In this document: one piece after another, positions 53,885 through 64,000 of the stretch
How positions within the stretch are numbered: position 1 is the stretch's first letter
Layout: the number at the start of each line of letters is the position of its first letter
Source of the DNA: Micractinium sp. NFX-FRZ
Taxonomy: Eukaryota; Chlorophyta; Trebouxiophyceae; Chlorellales; Chlorellaceae
NCBI GenBank assembly: GCA_029339195.1
Contig: JAPTJF010000055.1
Location: 124,001 to 188,000, forward strand
Reading direction: 5' to 3'
DNA length: 64,000 nt
Notes under the pieces: model-generated
Databases searched by the model: none
The model's input: the letters and a program-made list of their open reading frames with translations, nothing else
What the model was told of the DNA's origin: nothing
Translations under genes and position numbers: made by a program

Positions 53885-56800
53885 CTGACCGTCTCTGGTG
53901 CTGCTGCTGCTGCTGTTGCTGCGCTGCTGCTGCTGCTGCTGCTGCCCATGCTGCGTCCCACCACCACCACGCCGCCCCCACCCCCCTCTGCAGCTCCCAC
54001 TCTCCCTGCTGCCACGGCCGCGTCATCTGCTTCTCCGCCTACGCCGGCCCGGACATTCACTTCGGGGAGGCGCCGCCAGCGGAGGGCGCCCCGCTGCGCA
54101 GCATGCTGTGGGTGGACACGTGGCTCGATGGGGACGATGCCCGGGCTGCCGAGGCGGCTGCCATCATTGAGATGTTCCGCCCCTTCTGGGAGAGCCAGGA
54201 GCACAAGAAGGTGGGCGGGCAGGTGGCGTGTGCAACCGCATGCTTGCTCGGAACTGTGCCCGCTTTCCGCGCCTGCCCCCTACCTTCACAAGTTGTGGCG
54301 CAGCTGCTTGTTTGACGGGCACGAGATGCAGCTGCCTGACCGGCCGCCCTGTGCTTCTGCCAATGCACGACTTTGGTTCACATTCTTCCCTAGCCGCTAT
54401 GCCCACAGGTGTGGCACAACCAATCGTCCAACCGGCACGTCAAGGAGCTTCCTGACCCCGCCACCCGCTGCTTCCGCCACTTTACATGTGTCGCACTGTC
54501 CCCCCACCCCTTCCCCTTTGACAGGTGTGGCACAACTACTCGTTTGACCGGCACGTCATGGAGCGCCTGGGGCTGGGGATGGCCGGGTTTGACGGCGACA
54601 CGATGCACATGGCCCGCCTCTGGGACTCCTCCCGCATGACCCGAGGCGGCTACTCGCTTGAGGCTCTCTCCAGTGAGTGGTGTATGTGAAGGGTGGGCGA
54701 GGTGGGCTGCACACGAGCTGCGCATGTGTATACATGCACACACGTGCTGCGCATGTGTATGTGGCTGCCCTTGTGCACAAGGGTACTGCGTGGCTGCGCT
54801 CCCAGCCGCCCGCAGCACCTGCCCATGGCCTGGGAGGCACCAGAAGCGTACTCACCTACTGGCGCTCACCTGCGCGGCCAACCGTGCCCGCTCCCCTCCC
54901 TGCAGGCGACCAAAGCCTGATGAACCCGCAGCAGCAGGGAGACCAGGCGGGGCAGCAGGGGGCGGGAGAGCAGCAGGCAGGGGCAGGGGCGGAGGACATC
55001 CGGGGCAAGGTGTCCATGAAGACTCTGTTTGGGAAGCGCAACGTGAAGAAGGACGGCACGGAGGGCAAGGTGGGGAGGCTCCTGCGTGTGGGGCCATGGC
55101 GCTCCTGCGTGTGCTGCTGGCAGGGGCAGGCAAAGCAGGGTGCAGGGCTGTTGCAAGGTGTGGTACTGGCAGGGACGGCAAGGTGGGGAGCTGCCACGGG
55201 GTGTTGCAGGTGCAGCGCCAGCTGGCAGTTGTGCTGCACTGCACAGGCCTGTCAGCCACCTGGGGCCGCCATTCCGTCCACCCCACCGCACCCCACCCCA
55301 AACCCTGTAGCTGGTCGTCCTGCCGCCGGTGCACGAGCTGCAGCGGGGGGAGGACACGCGGTGGCGGTGGGTCAACTACTCTGCCTTTGACGCCAAGTCG
55401 ACGTGGGACCTGTTTCAGCGGCTGCGTGAACAGCTTATAATCATGGATGCGGTGCTGGACCCCATGGTGGCGGCAGACTACGAGAAGGTGAGGAGGCACG
55501 CATGTGTTTGAGGTTGCGTCGAAGTGGGGGTTGCACTGTTGTACTGGTGGCGGCACTGTGCTGACGTGGTCGTAAGGTGGTGGTACAGTCCTGGCCTCCA
55601 TAGTCTATGGGAAGGTGGAGAGGGGGTTTGGAGTTTGGACGGTGCCCCCTTCCATTGGTTGGGTAGGGTGGGAGGTGGGTGATTTGCCTTGGGCCGGTGC
55701 AGGGCAGCCATGCTGGCTGCCACACCGCTCTCCCACGATGCTGCCAGCTGAGCTCTCTGGCGCCTGCTCATTGCAGCTCCTGCTCTCTCCTCACCTGCCC
55801 TGCCCCTTGCTCCTCCCCCTGCCCCGCAGGCGGGCATCCGCCCCGCCAACATGTGGGAGGTGTACCGCCTCACCTGGCTGCCCTTTGGCGGGCTGCTGAC
55901 CAATATGGAGGCGGTGGGCATGGCGGTGGACAGGGGACACCTGGCGGCGGCGCAGCAGCAAGCGGAGCTGGACCAGCAGCAGGCCAAGGATCGGTTCAGG
56001 TGGGCGAGCGGGCGGGCGGGTGGCGAGGGGGGCGCATGGGTGGAAGGCAGCGCATGGAGCGTTGCGGCGCCAAGGCAGGCAGCGTTTGTTTTTGTGCTGT
56101 TCACTTAATTATAGCACAGGTGACCTGTGCTCACGGATGCTGTTCCGCTGGGCACGAGCGCAAGGCAGCCAGCAATGTGCCTGACGGGACTCGTAAGCAC
56201 ACCATACACTCCAGGCGTCTCATGTCTGCATGCCGCGCACACCCATTCGCCCCTCCCTGTGCAGGCGGTGGGCCACCAGCAAGGTGCCTGACGCTGCACA
56301 CATGAACGTGGGGAGCGGGGCGCAGGTGCAGCAGCTGCTGTTTGCGGGGGCGCCCAACAAGAGCGAGGGGAAGGAGCCGCTGCCACTGGAGCGGGTGTTC
56401 AAGGTGGGGGCGGAGTGGGTGGGAATGGGGGATGGGGAAGAGGTGGTCGGGTGGGGATGGAGTGGTGGGGGAAGAAGAGGCGAGGGCTGCGCCAGGGTTG
56501 CCTAGCGTGGAAAGCTCGAGTGCTGTGCAGCCCGCGCCAGTCATTGCATTGCACACAAATGCAGCTCGACGGCAGCCTGCCGAAGCGCGTGTAGTTCACC
56601 TTGCGCCCCCCCTCCCCTCCCATCTCATCGTTCCCGCCGCCCCCTGCTCCACCCCACCTGGTCCCAACCTGGCAGGTCCCCAACGTGGACGGCTGGAAAG
56701 CGGAGGGCGACAAGCGGGCCAAGAAGAACCTGGACATTACGCTGCACGGGGTGTGGGGCGCCGGGACGCCCTCGCCCCTGGCGCCAGAGGTCTTCACCCC

Positions 56801-59800
56801 CTCAGGTGGCTGTGGGTGGGTGGGGGTGGGCGAGGGGGCATGCAGGGGGAGATGGCGGTGCTGGCGCTGCTGCCCTAGTTCGGATGTTCCTGCTGTGCAC
56901 CGCTGCGGCTGCGTGTGTGTGTGCATATGCGTCACAGTGATGCAGCTGTGCTACCCTGCATGTTTGCCTCCTGCGAATGCCTCAAAACTGTGCCCTCCCC
57001 TCCCTCCCTGCCCCCTCCCTCGCGCCGCTGCAGGCGTGCCCGCCTGCAGCACCCCGGTGCTCAAGTCGCTGGCAGGCAAGGCGGGCAAGGCACGCAAGCG
57101 CATGGCAGAGCTGGGGCTGGATCAGCCGGCGCCGGGTGAGCATGGCATCCTGGTATGGGCCATCACAGGGATGATGCGGTGGCAGGGGTGGCGCCATGTG
57201 CCCTGCACAGCGGGGCAGGCGTGCGGGGACGCAGGCCTTTGTGTGCACCATGTCCCACTTGCTGCACTTGTTCTCCCATCCCGCTTGCACTATGCTGGTA
57301 TTATCAAGCACGAATCCCCCGGCGCTGCCTGCCCCTGCAGACCTCAGCATGCTGCGCGGCATCGGCGAGGACGGCGGCACGGGTTCCCTGGATGACGACG
57401 CATCTCTGGAGCTGCAGGAGGACCTGGGGTCTGAGGTTCCGTGGACCACGGATGACGCTGAGATCACACGGAGTCAGAGCACGCTGCAGGTGCGGCTTGC
57501 GCGTTGCCAAGGGGGACAGGTGTCAGGGTGGGGCGGGGGCGGGTGGGTGGGCAGGCTACTGGCGATCCGGAGTGCATGGGGTGCTGCCAAGTGTGCCGGG
57601 ATTTGTTTTGCCTAGGGGTGGCAGCATGGTGAGCGAGCGGGGACATGCCGGTGGGGTTGGCGGCAGCGGTGCAGGGCCGTCAGCAGGCGCGCTGCGTGCT
57701 CTTCACCCAGCCTGCCGCTCAACCCCCACCCCACCCCTGCCCTCTCCTTGCCCTCGGCAGGAGATACAGACCCCAAAGGACGCCAAGCAGCTGGAGGAGA
57801 TTGCCTCCAAGGAGGGCTACGGCCGCCTCTTCTCCCTGTTTGGCACCGTGGCCGAGGGGCTGCAGGCCTGCGATGCCGTGGATTCGCTGGTGGACGCCTC
57901 CGCCATCGACACCCTCCTCTCCAACTTCATCATCCCGCTGCAGTCGGACGACATCTCCAAGCCGGACCCAGCAGGTGGGAGGGGGGGAGTGCCTGTGAGC
58001 GTGGTGTGAGGGGGGAGAGCAGGAGGGTGGTCCAGGGTGCGGCATGCATGTCCTGCACACTGATCCTTAGTGTGCACCGGCCTCCCGTCATCGGTCGAGT
58101 TCCAACCGCCCCTCATCCCCCAGCTGCCGCACGCTCCCTAGCATTTCCCCAACCCTTCATTCTCTCTCTACTCTTGCCGCTTCCAGGCGTTTGCCGACTG
58201 CACTGCGCCCTTACCATCAACACCCTTGCTGGAGCAAGGCTCGAGCATGCTCGCTGCACCAGCTCCCATTCATCTCCCTGCCCGCTCTCTGCCCGCCCAC
58301 CCTCTGCCAGTGTCTACCGCGTGCACTGCCCCCTCAACATCAACACCCCAGCTCACTTGCCTCCCTCCCTGCCCCCTCTCCCCACCCACCCCCTGCCAGG
58401 CGTGTACCGCGTGCACTGCTCCCTCAACATCAACACCGAGACGGGGCGCCTGTCGGCGCGCCGCCCCAACCTGCAGAACCAGCCGGCACTGGAGAAGGAC
58501 CGCTACAAGGTGAGGTGGCGGGCCTTACCCTTTTCAACTGACCCCCCCACCCTTGCTGCTGTTGGTCGTGTCCCATGCTGCCCGCTTCCCGAGCTGAGTC
58601 CGCCGGCTGGTTCGCGCTGGGCGCGCTGAGTCCTCCGCATTCTCCTCTTCCGCCCGTGCCCCTGCCCTGCCCTGCCCTGCTTCGCTTCTGCCCCGCTTCC
58701 CTGCCCTGCCCTACATTCCGCCCCACCTGCTTCCCCTGCCTCAGTTTCCTGCCCTGCCCTGCATTCCGCCCCACCTGCACCCACCCCACCTCCCCCCGCT
58801 TGCTCCCGTCTGCAGGTGCGCAAGGCCTTCCGCGCTGACGTGGCGGCCGGCAAGACGCTGGTGGTGGCCGACTACGGCCAGCTGGAGCTGCGCATCCTGG
58901 CGCACATGGCCAAGTGCCAGAGCATGATTGCCGCGTTTGAGCTGGGAGGCGACTTCCACTCGCGCACGGCACTGGGCATGTACGACCACATCAAGGAGGC
59001 CATTGCAAAGGGTGGGTGGGGCGGGGAGGGGTGGGTGGGCAGCTGGGGTCATGGGACCTGTCAGGGGTTCTGTGGAACACCTCGGCAGGAAGGTGGGCGC
59101 TGGGCAGGCATGGCAACCTCAAGGAGGCAGTTGACTGCGGCGCGTCAGCCAATCTAGAAGGAAGGTTACTGGCCTGCCACCCCAGACAGCCTGCTCACCC
59201 ATCCGGCCACCTGGCCCTTTCATTCCACCTCAATCCCACCTGCCCGCCTGCACCCTCCCTGTCTCCCCCGCCTGCAGAGCAGTGCCTCCTGGAGTGGGAG
59301 GGCGAGGGGGCTGCGCCGCTGCCGCTGCTCAAGGACATGTTTGCCTCTGAGCGGCGCAAGGCCAAGGTGCTCAACTTCTCGATTGCCTACGGCAAGACAG
59401 CGCACGGGCTGAGCACGGACTGGAAGGTGTCGCTGAAGGAGGCGGAGGACACGGTGAAGCGGTGGTACTCGGACCGCCCAGAGGTAATTGTTGGTTGCTG
59501 CTTGTCCACCGCAACAAAGCGGCCCCCACATGTTTTTTTTTACCGAGAGTGCAGTGCGTTTGGTGTTGGTTGGTGTGGGAGCTGGCTCCCTGGAACCGCG
59601 GGTGCTGCACCCCGCTTCATGCTGTTCCCCCGGCAGGCCCCCCCATGACCTGGTATATGCTCCTGCTCCAGTTCACTCGCCCCACCCTGCTCGCCGGCCA
59701 CCTCACCCATGCTAAAGCAATGCATTCTGCGCGCTTGCGCTCCCTTGCTATCCCCATCCCCTCTTGCGCACGTGCGCCCTCCCACTGCTGCTCACCCCGC

Positions 59801-60526
59801 GCCTTGTGCCCGCTTTTCAGGTGCTGGAGTGGCAGGATCTGCGGCGGAAGGACGCGCGGGAGAAGGGTTACGTGACCACCATCCTTGGGCGCCGCCGCCA
59901 GCTGCCCGATGCACGCAACAGCCGCAACAGGGGCGCGCAGGGGCATGCGCTGCGGGCCGCCATCAACACGCCCATCCAGGGGTCTGCTGCCGACATTGCC
60001 ACGGCAGCCATGCTGAGGATCAACGAGGACCCGGCGCTGCGGGAGATGGGCTGGCGCCTGCTGCTGCAGGTGCGGCGGGCGGCGGGGCGGGGCAGGGCGG
60101 GGTGTGGTGCAGGCTGGGGAATTCGCAGGGCAGGCGTGGGGTGTGATGTGTGTGCGAGGGGGTAGAGCGGGCAGGCATGTGTGGAGGACAGCGGCACACG
60201 GCAAGACCAGGCAGAGTGCAGCAACGGGTAGCAACAGCCGCGATGCTGGAAGTTTGGCAGCCCCCGTGTGCTGCTGATGCCTGCAACGTACGCACCATCC
60301 CAGCCTACACCACACCATCGCTTCCACACCCACCCTCCTCACCTTCCTCCTGCCGCAGGTGCACGACGAGGTGATCCTGGAGGGGCCTCGTGAGACTGCC
60401 GAGCTTGCGCGCGAGCGGGTGGTGGCCTGCATGCGGTCCCCCTTCAGCGGGCTGGACCCCAAGCCGCTGCTGGTGGACCTGCTGGTGGATGCCAAGTATG
60501 CAGACACCTGGTACGAGGCCAAGTGA
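52559..60526 (+). CDS. POLI: Plant organellar DNA polymerase I-like
   Basis: Safe exons: 52769-53617, 53994-54210, 54525-54672, 54906-55069, 55311-55487, 55830-55999, 56265-56403, 56676-56805, 57034-57135, 57341-57489, 57761-57974, 58400-58509, 58816-59011, 59278-59483, 59821-60069, 60359-60526. From Met 52782 this is 1124 residues. A first exon 52559-52725 ('MLRRRAASVLRSVVAQ', a mitochondrial-type presequence) would join in phase over a 43-nt intron, which is very short. A 3'-5' exonuclease domain shows Exo I 'FACDTEVMDI' and Exo II 'VWHNYSFDRHVM'. The family-A polymerase domain shows motif A 'VVADYGQLELRILAHM' (about 868), motif B 'RRKAKVLNFSIAYGK' and motif C 'VHDEV' (1070-1074). Family members replicate and repair plastid and mitochondrial DNA. 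Exon starts 4 and 13 (counted in the safe list as the third and twelfth) are each present three times. Confidence 0.94.
53833..53883. repeat. (CTG)17 in POLI intron
   Basis: Seventeen perfect CTG units between exons ending 53617 and starting 53994; further CTG runs follow to 53945. Confidence 0.9.
54292..54460 (+). repeat. Two tandem echoes of the POLI exon starting at 54525
   Basis: GTTGTGGCGCAGCTGCTTGT (54296) and AGGTGTGGCACAACCAATCG (54407) precede the true AGGTGTGGCACAACTACTCG (54523). Spacing is about 115-117 bp and similarity continues past the exon part. Confidence 0.9.
56145..56195 (+). repeat. Echo of the POLI exon starting at 56265
   Basis: GCTGGGCACGAGC...AGCAATGTGCCTGAC parallels GGTGGGCCACCAGCAAGGTGCCTGAC. 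Confidence 0.6.
58185..58350 (+). repeat. Two tandem echoes of the POLI exon starting at 58400
   Basis: CCAGGCGTTTGCCGACTGCA (58185) and CCAGTGTCTACCGCGTGCAC (58310) parallel the true CCAGGCGTGTACCGCGTGCA (58396); both continue into ...AACATCAACACC-like sequence. Confidence 0.9.
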
Positions 60527-60832
60527 GGTGCCAGCCAGTCGAGCGGGCCGGTTGCGGCGGCAGCGGCGGCCAACGGCAACGGGCTGCGCTGCGCCGCCGC
60601 AGCAGCCTTTTTCAAGTTTTGGTGGTTGCTGCTTCTTCTTGTTGCTTATTTCTGTTTGATGGTGCTCATCCATACAGCATCGGCGTGCCCCCGCCATCTA
60701 CCCCTTCCTATCCACCCACTTGCGCCAGTTTCCCGCCATGCTACCCGTTTCACCACACTTGCGTTGGTGTGCCAGTGCCAGCAGGCGGTGCGCCGCATGC
60801 TCAAGACCACAACGCTCGAGCACATCCCCGGG
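60527..60832. other. POLI 3' UTR
   Basis: Non-coding sequence between the POLI stop and its poly(A) signal. Confidence 0.5.
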
Positions 60833-60837
60833 TGTAA
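60833..60837 (+). terminator. TGTAA polyadenylation signal
   Basis: 306 nt past the POLI stop. Confidence 0.6.
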
Positions 60838-61063
60838 GAATCGATCAACCATAAATGCAGATTGTCAGTGTGGTCCGTACATGTTGACATGTTGAGGTTT
60901 TGCAGAGTGGCTGGGCAGCCAGAGGCACTGGTTGGCGGCACCCCGCATGTGCATGCCGATCGCTGTGCGCATCTGCTGCCGCCGCCCGCCGCCGCGTTCC
61001 AGCCTTCCCGCCACCTCTCTGCGGCAGCCCGATTCTCTGTCCCTTCTCCCGCAGATCAGCACC

Positions 61064-64000
61064 ATGAGCGCTCCCGCCGGCAAGCAAGGCACGCAGGTCG
61101 TGGTGCGCGTTCGCCCGCTGAACGAGCGCGAGCGAAACACCACGGCCAATGCGGCCTGCCTGGATGTGCTGGACACGCAGTCGCTGCTCTACACGGGGCG
61201 CGAGGCGCCCGCCAACAACCACTTCTCATTCGACTGCGTGCTGGGCCAGGAGTGCTCGCAGGCCGAGGCGTTTGAGGCAAGCGGACACGCATTGATGCTC
61301 AAGGCGTGCTGGACGCTCAGCGTAGTGCAGCTGCGAATGCCCCAGCTGCCACCGCTCTGCCGCCGCCGCCGCCGCTCTGCTGCCGCTGCTGCCGCCAGTC
61401 CTGCCACTCCACCTCCCATCCCGCTCTCCATCCCATCCCATCCCATCCCACTCTCCATCCCATCCCACTCTCCATCTGCAGGGCCTGAAGGACACAGTGC
61501 GGTCAGTGCTTGCGGGCTACAATGGCACCATCCTGGCCTTTGGGCAGACGGTGAGTGAGCTGCCACTGCTGCCTTGCGCCGCGGTGGGCGGCTGCATGCG
61601 GCACCCTTGTTTTGCAAACTCCAGAGCCGCCAGCACCCAACAATGTGTTGAATGCGCGCTGCCTCTGTCTGCCGCCACCCCTGCCTGCAGGGCAGCGGTA
61701 AGACGCACACGCTGCTGGGCGACGTGTCAAACCCTGCAGAGCGCGGCGTGGTGCCGCGCGCTGTGGCTGAGCTGGCGCGGGGCATCTCCGAGTTCCCAGA
61801 GGCCTGCACCTTCAAGGCACGTCTTGCATGAACATGCCTGGAAGGCAGGAGGGGGCCTGCAGGGCAGGCAGAGAGCGGGGTTGAGCGGCGCACCCTGCGC
61901 AGTGGCCATACATCTTTTGGGAGACGCAGGAGGTGCTTGCTGGCTTGACTGGCTTGAATCCAGGCTCCCCACCTGCTGCTGCCGCCTGACACGCTGCCTG
62001 CCTCGCGTGCCCGCCCTCCCTGCAGGTGTCCCTGTCTGTGATCGAGATCTACCTGGAGCGCATCAAGGTGAGCCTTGCACCTTGCCCAGCGCTGCCACGT
62101 CAGCAGCAGCAGCAGCAGGTTGGCGCCGAAGCACAGCGTGCTGCGGCATGCGGCACTCTGGGACTGGCCCCTGCTTTCTGCTCTTGCATGCATTCAGCCA
62201 TCTCACTTGTCTTGCACTGCTTCTCACCCGCTCAACTGTATTACCATGCTGTGCCCTGCTGTGCCACGTCAGGACCTGCTGGACCCCAGCAAGGACAACC
62301 TGCAGGTAGGGCCGTGGGGGGCGCCTGAGGACCTCTGCCGCTGTCTGTTTTGGCCTGCCTGCCTGCCCACTTGCCTGCTCACCTGCTTTCCTGACCGCTT
62401 GCACATCCGTCCGCCTGCCTGCCTGCCTGCCCCCCCTGCCTGCCTGACTTCTTTCATGCTTCTTGCGTCCCCCCCCCCCGCCTGCAGGTCATCCAGGACC
62501 CCTCGCGCGGCATTGTGGTGGCAGAGGTGAGCAGGGGTGCAGGTACAGGCATCTGCCCGGAGCCAGGCTGTGCCAGTGCACCCTTACTTGCTTCGCCAGA
62601 TCGCCCTCCTCCTGCCGGCCCGCCTCCCTGCCCGCCCGCTGCACCCTCATTGCAGCACCTGCTCTTGCCCACATCAACGCCATGCTGCTCACTGCCTGCG
62701 CCCCTCACCCCACTCCTCCCCCGTTAACTCCTCACAACCTCCCCCGCCCCGCCCCACCCCGCCCCATGCACCCACCCGCCCTCAGGCTACGGAGCTGCCG
62801 GTGGCCAACGAGCGCGACTGTGTGGAGCTGATGCAGCGGGGCATCGCGGCCCGTGCCGTGTCCGCCACCGCCATGAATGCCGGCTCCTCCCGCAGCCACT
62901 GCGTGGTGTACCTGGTGGTGGAGCGGGCGTACGCAGACGGGCGGCGCGAGTTTGGGAAGCTGTGCCTGGTGGTGAGCCGGCGGCGGGTCGAGTAAGGGAC
63001 GGGAGGGGCAAGGCCACTGCAGGGTGAGAGCCTTGTGTGGGGGCGGCAGTGTGGGGGCAGGGTAGTTGTGTGGTGTGTGGAGCGGCAGAATGGGAGGCGC
63101 CAGGTGTGTGCTGCACCCTGCCTTGCTGCGCATGCTCTTGTTCCTCTCTGTACGTGCCTGCTCATCTCCCTCCAAGCCTGCCATGCCTTAATCCCGTGCC
63201 TGCTCTGCTGTGCCTGCTCCTGCAGCTGCCCCCTGTTGTGCCTGCTCGTCTCCTCACCTGCCTGCCCATTCCATCTGCCTGCCGCGTCGTTTCTGCTCCT
63301 CCTTTTCAGGACCTGGCGGGCAGTGAGAGGCAGGACAAGACGCAGGCGGTGGGGGTGACGGCTGCCGAGGGCAGCCAGATCAACAAGAGCCTGTCGGCGC
63401 TGGGCAACGTGGTGAACGCGCTCACAGACCCGCGCGGCAAGTCGCATGTGCCGTACAGGTGGGCGCGGGCACGGGCGGGGGGCAGTTGGGGTAACGTCAA
63501 CAGGTGCCTCCCAGTGCTGGCTGTCAGGGAGGTGGGGTGTAGACGTCGCTCAGGTGCCTGCTAGTGCTGGCTGTTGAATAGGTGGGTGGTGGCGCGGTGG
63601 GGCATGCTGGCGCTGGCTGCCAGCACCAGTGGTGTAGCCACATGCGCACCTGTGGCATCATCCTGTGATCAGAGGAAGGGCATGCATGTCTTCACCTGCT
63701 GAGCACCATGCAAGCATGCAGCATATGTCCCACAGCGCTAGCGTTCTGCCTGCCTGCTGCACTGCAGGGACTCCAAGCTGACGCGGGTGCTTCAGGACTC
63801 GCTGGGCGGCACCGCCCGCACCGTCCTCATCATCTGCTGCTCCCCCTCCATGTTCAACGACGCCGAGACGCTGTCCAGCCTGCGCTTCGGCATCCGGGCC
63901 AAGGTGCGGAGGGTGGCATGGGGGGGAGAGGGCCAAGGTAGCCAGGGTGACCTGCCCCCGCCACGCCACGAAGCGTGGGTTGGGGGGAGGGGGTCAAGGG
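61064..64000 (+). CDS. Kinesin heavy chain motor domain (3' part outside window)
   Basis: Nine exons visible: 61064-61276, 61482-61550, 61691-61816, 62026-62067, 62273-62305, 62488-62526, 62786-62971, 63310-63458, 63768-63903; the last ends at a donor, so the gene continues. The 331 residues seen are almost the whole motor: '[12 protein letters not shown]', P-loop 'FGQTGSGKTHT' (about 91-101), switch I 'NAGSSRSH' (about 208), switch II 'DLAGSE' (237), '[17 protein letters not shown]', '[19 protein letters not shown]', '[16 protein letters not shown]' and 'LRFGIRAK'. This pattern is closest to kinesin-1 type N-terminal motors. It moves along microtubules using ATP. A CCCGCAG 10 nt before the ATG suggests a 5' UTR intron. 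Introns 1 and 3 appear to use GC donors. Confidence 0.94.

Noticed and set aside
1..64000. CRISPR array, prophage, operon or restriction-type system
   Set aside because: Spliced eukaryotic genes throughout; repeats are simple or exon-derived, without spacer structure.

Overview
This is a nuclear-genome fragment of a green alga, most likely a chlorophyte of the Chlorella/Micractinium/Auxenochlorella type (Trebouxiophyceae). The evidence is very high G+C, short exons cut by many GT-AG introns that end in a C-rich tract plus TGCAG, TGTAA polyadenylation signals, plastid transit peptides, and plant-lineage proteins: RAF1, a plastid-specific ribosomal protein, a DA1 peptidase and a plant organellar DNA polymerase. 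No prokaryotic, viral, CRISPR or rRNA features were seen. Gene models were built by hand, by translating exons and requiring splice phase to close over the whole gene. Exon lists are in the entries.

Layout. 0.9-7 kb: a small coiled-coil protein (+), a MYND zinc-finger protein (-), a degraded F-box-like gene copy (+) and a poorly supported hypothetical (-). 7.3-12.4 kb: an unrecognised signal-peptide membrane protein (-), plastid ribosomal protein PSRP6/cL38 (-) and an MPLKIP/TTDN1-like protein (-). 13-17.1 kb: ANP32 (+), 14 exons including a 9-nt microexon. 18.2-22.3 kb: a thylakoid-type membrane protein (-) and a small plastid protein (-). 22.7-26.0 kb: sterol C-14 reductase (+). 27.4-31.6 kb: IMP-specific 5'-nucleotidase ISN1 (-). 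31.9-35.5 kb: Rubisco accumulation factor RAF1 (+). 36.2-37.5 kb: the intact F-box-like gene (-) related to the degraded copy at 4-5.2 kb. 38.5-41.2 kb: a multi-pass membrane protein (+). 41.4-43.5 kb: ZNHIT2-like zinc-HIT protein (-). 44.0-48.2 kb: DA1 peptidase (+). 48.5-52.0 kb: QSOX sulfhydryl oxidase (-). 52.6-60.5 kb: organellar DNA polymerase I-like (+). 61.1 kb to the end: kinesin motor (+), cut by the window edge.

The genes are housekeeping genes from unrelated pathways and do not form an operon or cluster. Several are arranged head to head with short shared upstream regions (ISN1/RAF1, ZNHIT2/DA1, QSOX/POLI, MPLKIP/ANP32, plastid protein/sterol reductase), so paired promoters are likely.

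The most unusual signal is not a gene. Many introns carry one or two degraded copies ('echoes') of the adjacent exon end together with its splice site, usually about 90-140 bp from the real boundary. At least six genes show this, and one copy is a 46-nt perfect match. Other oddities are frequent GC-AG introns, an acidic tail encoded by mostly phase-0 mini-exons, complementary simple repeats flanking an in-frame exon, a 28-C run in a very short intron, and an intron-like 125-bp insert bounded by a 12-nt direct repeat.
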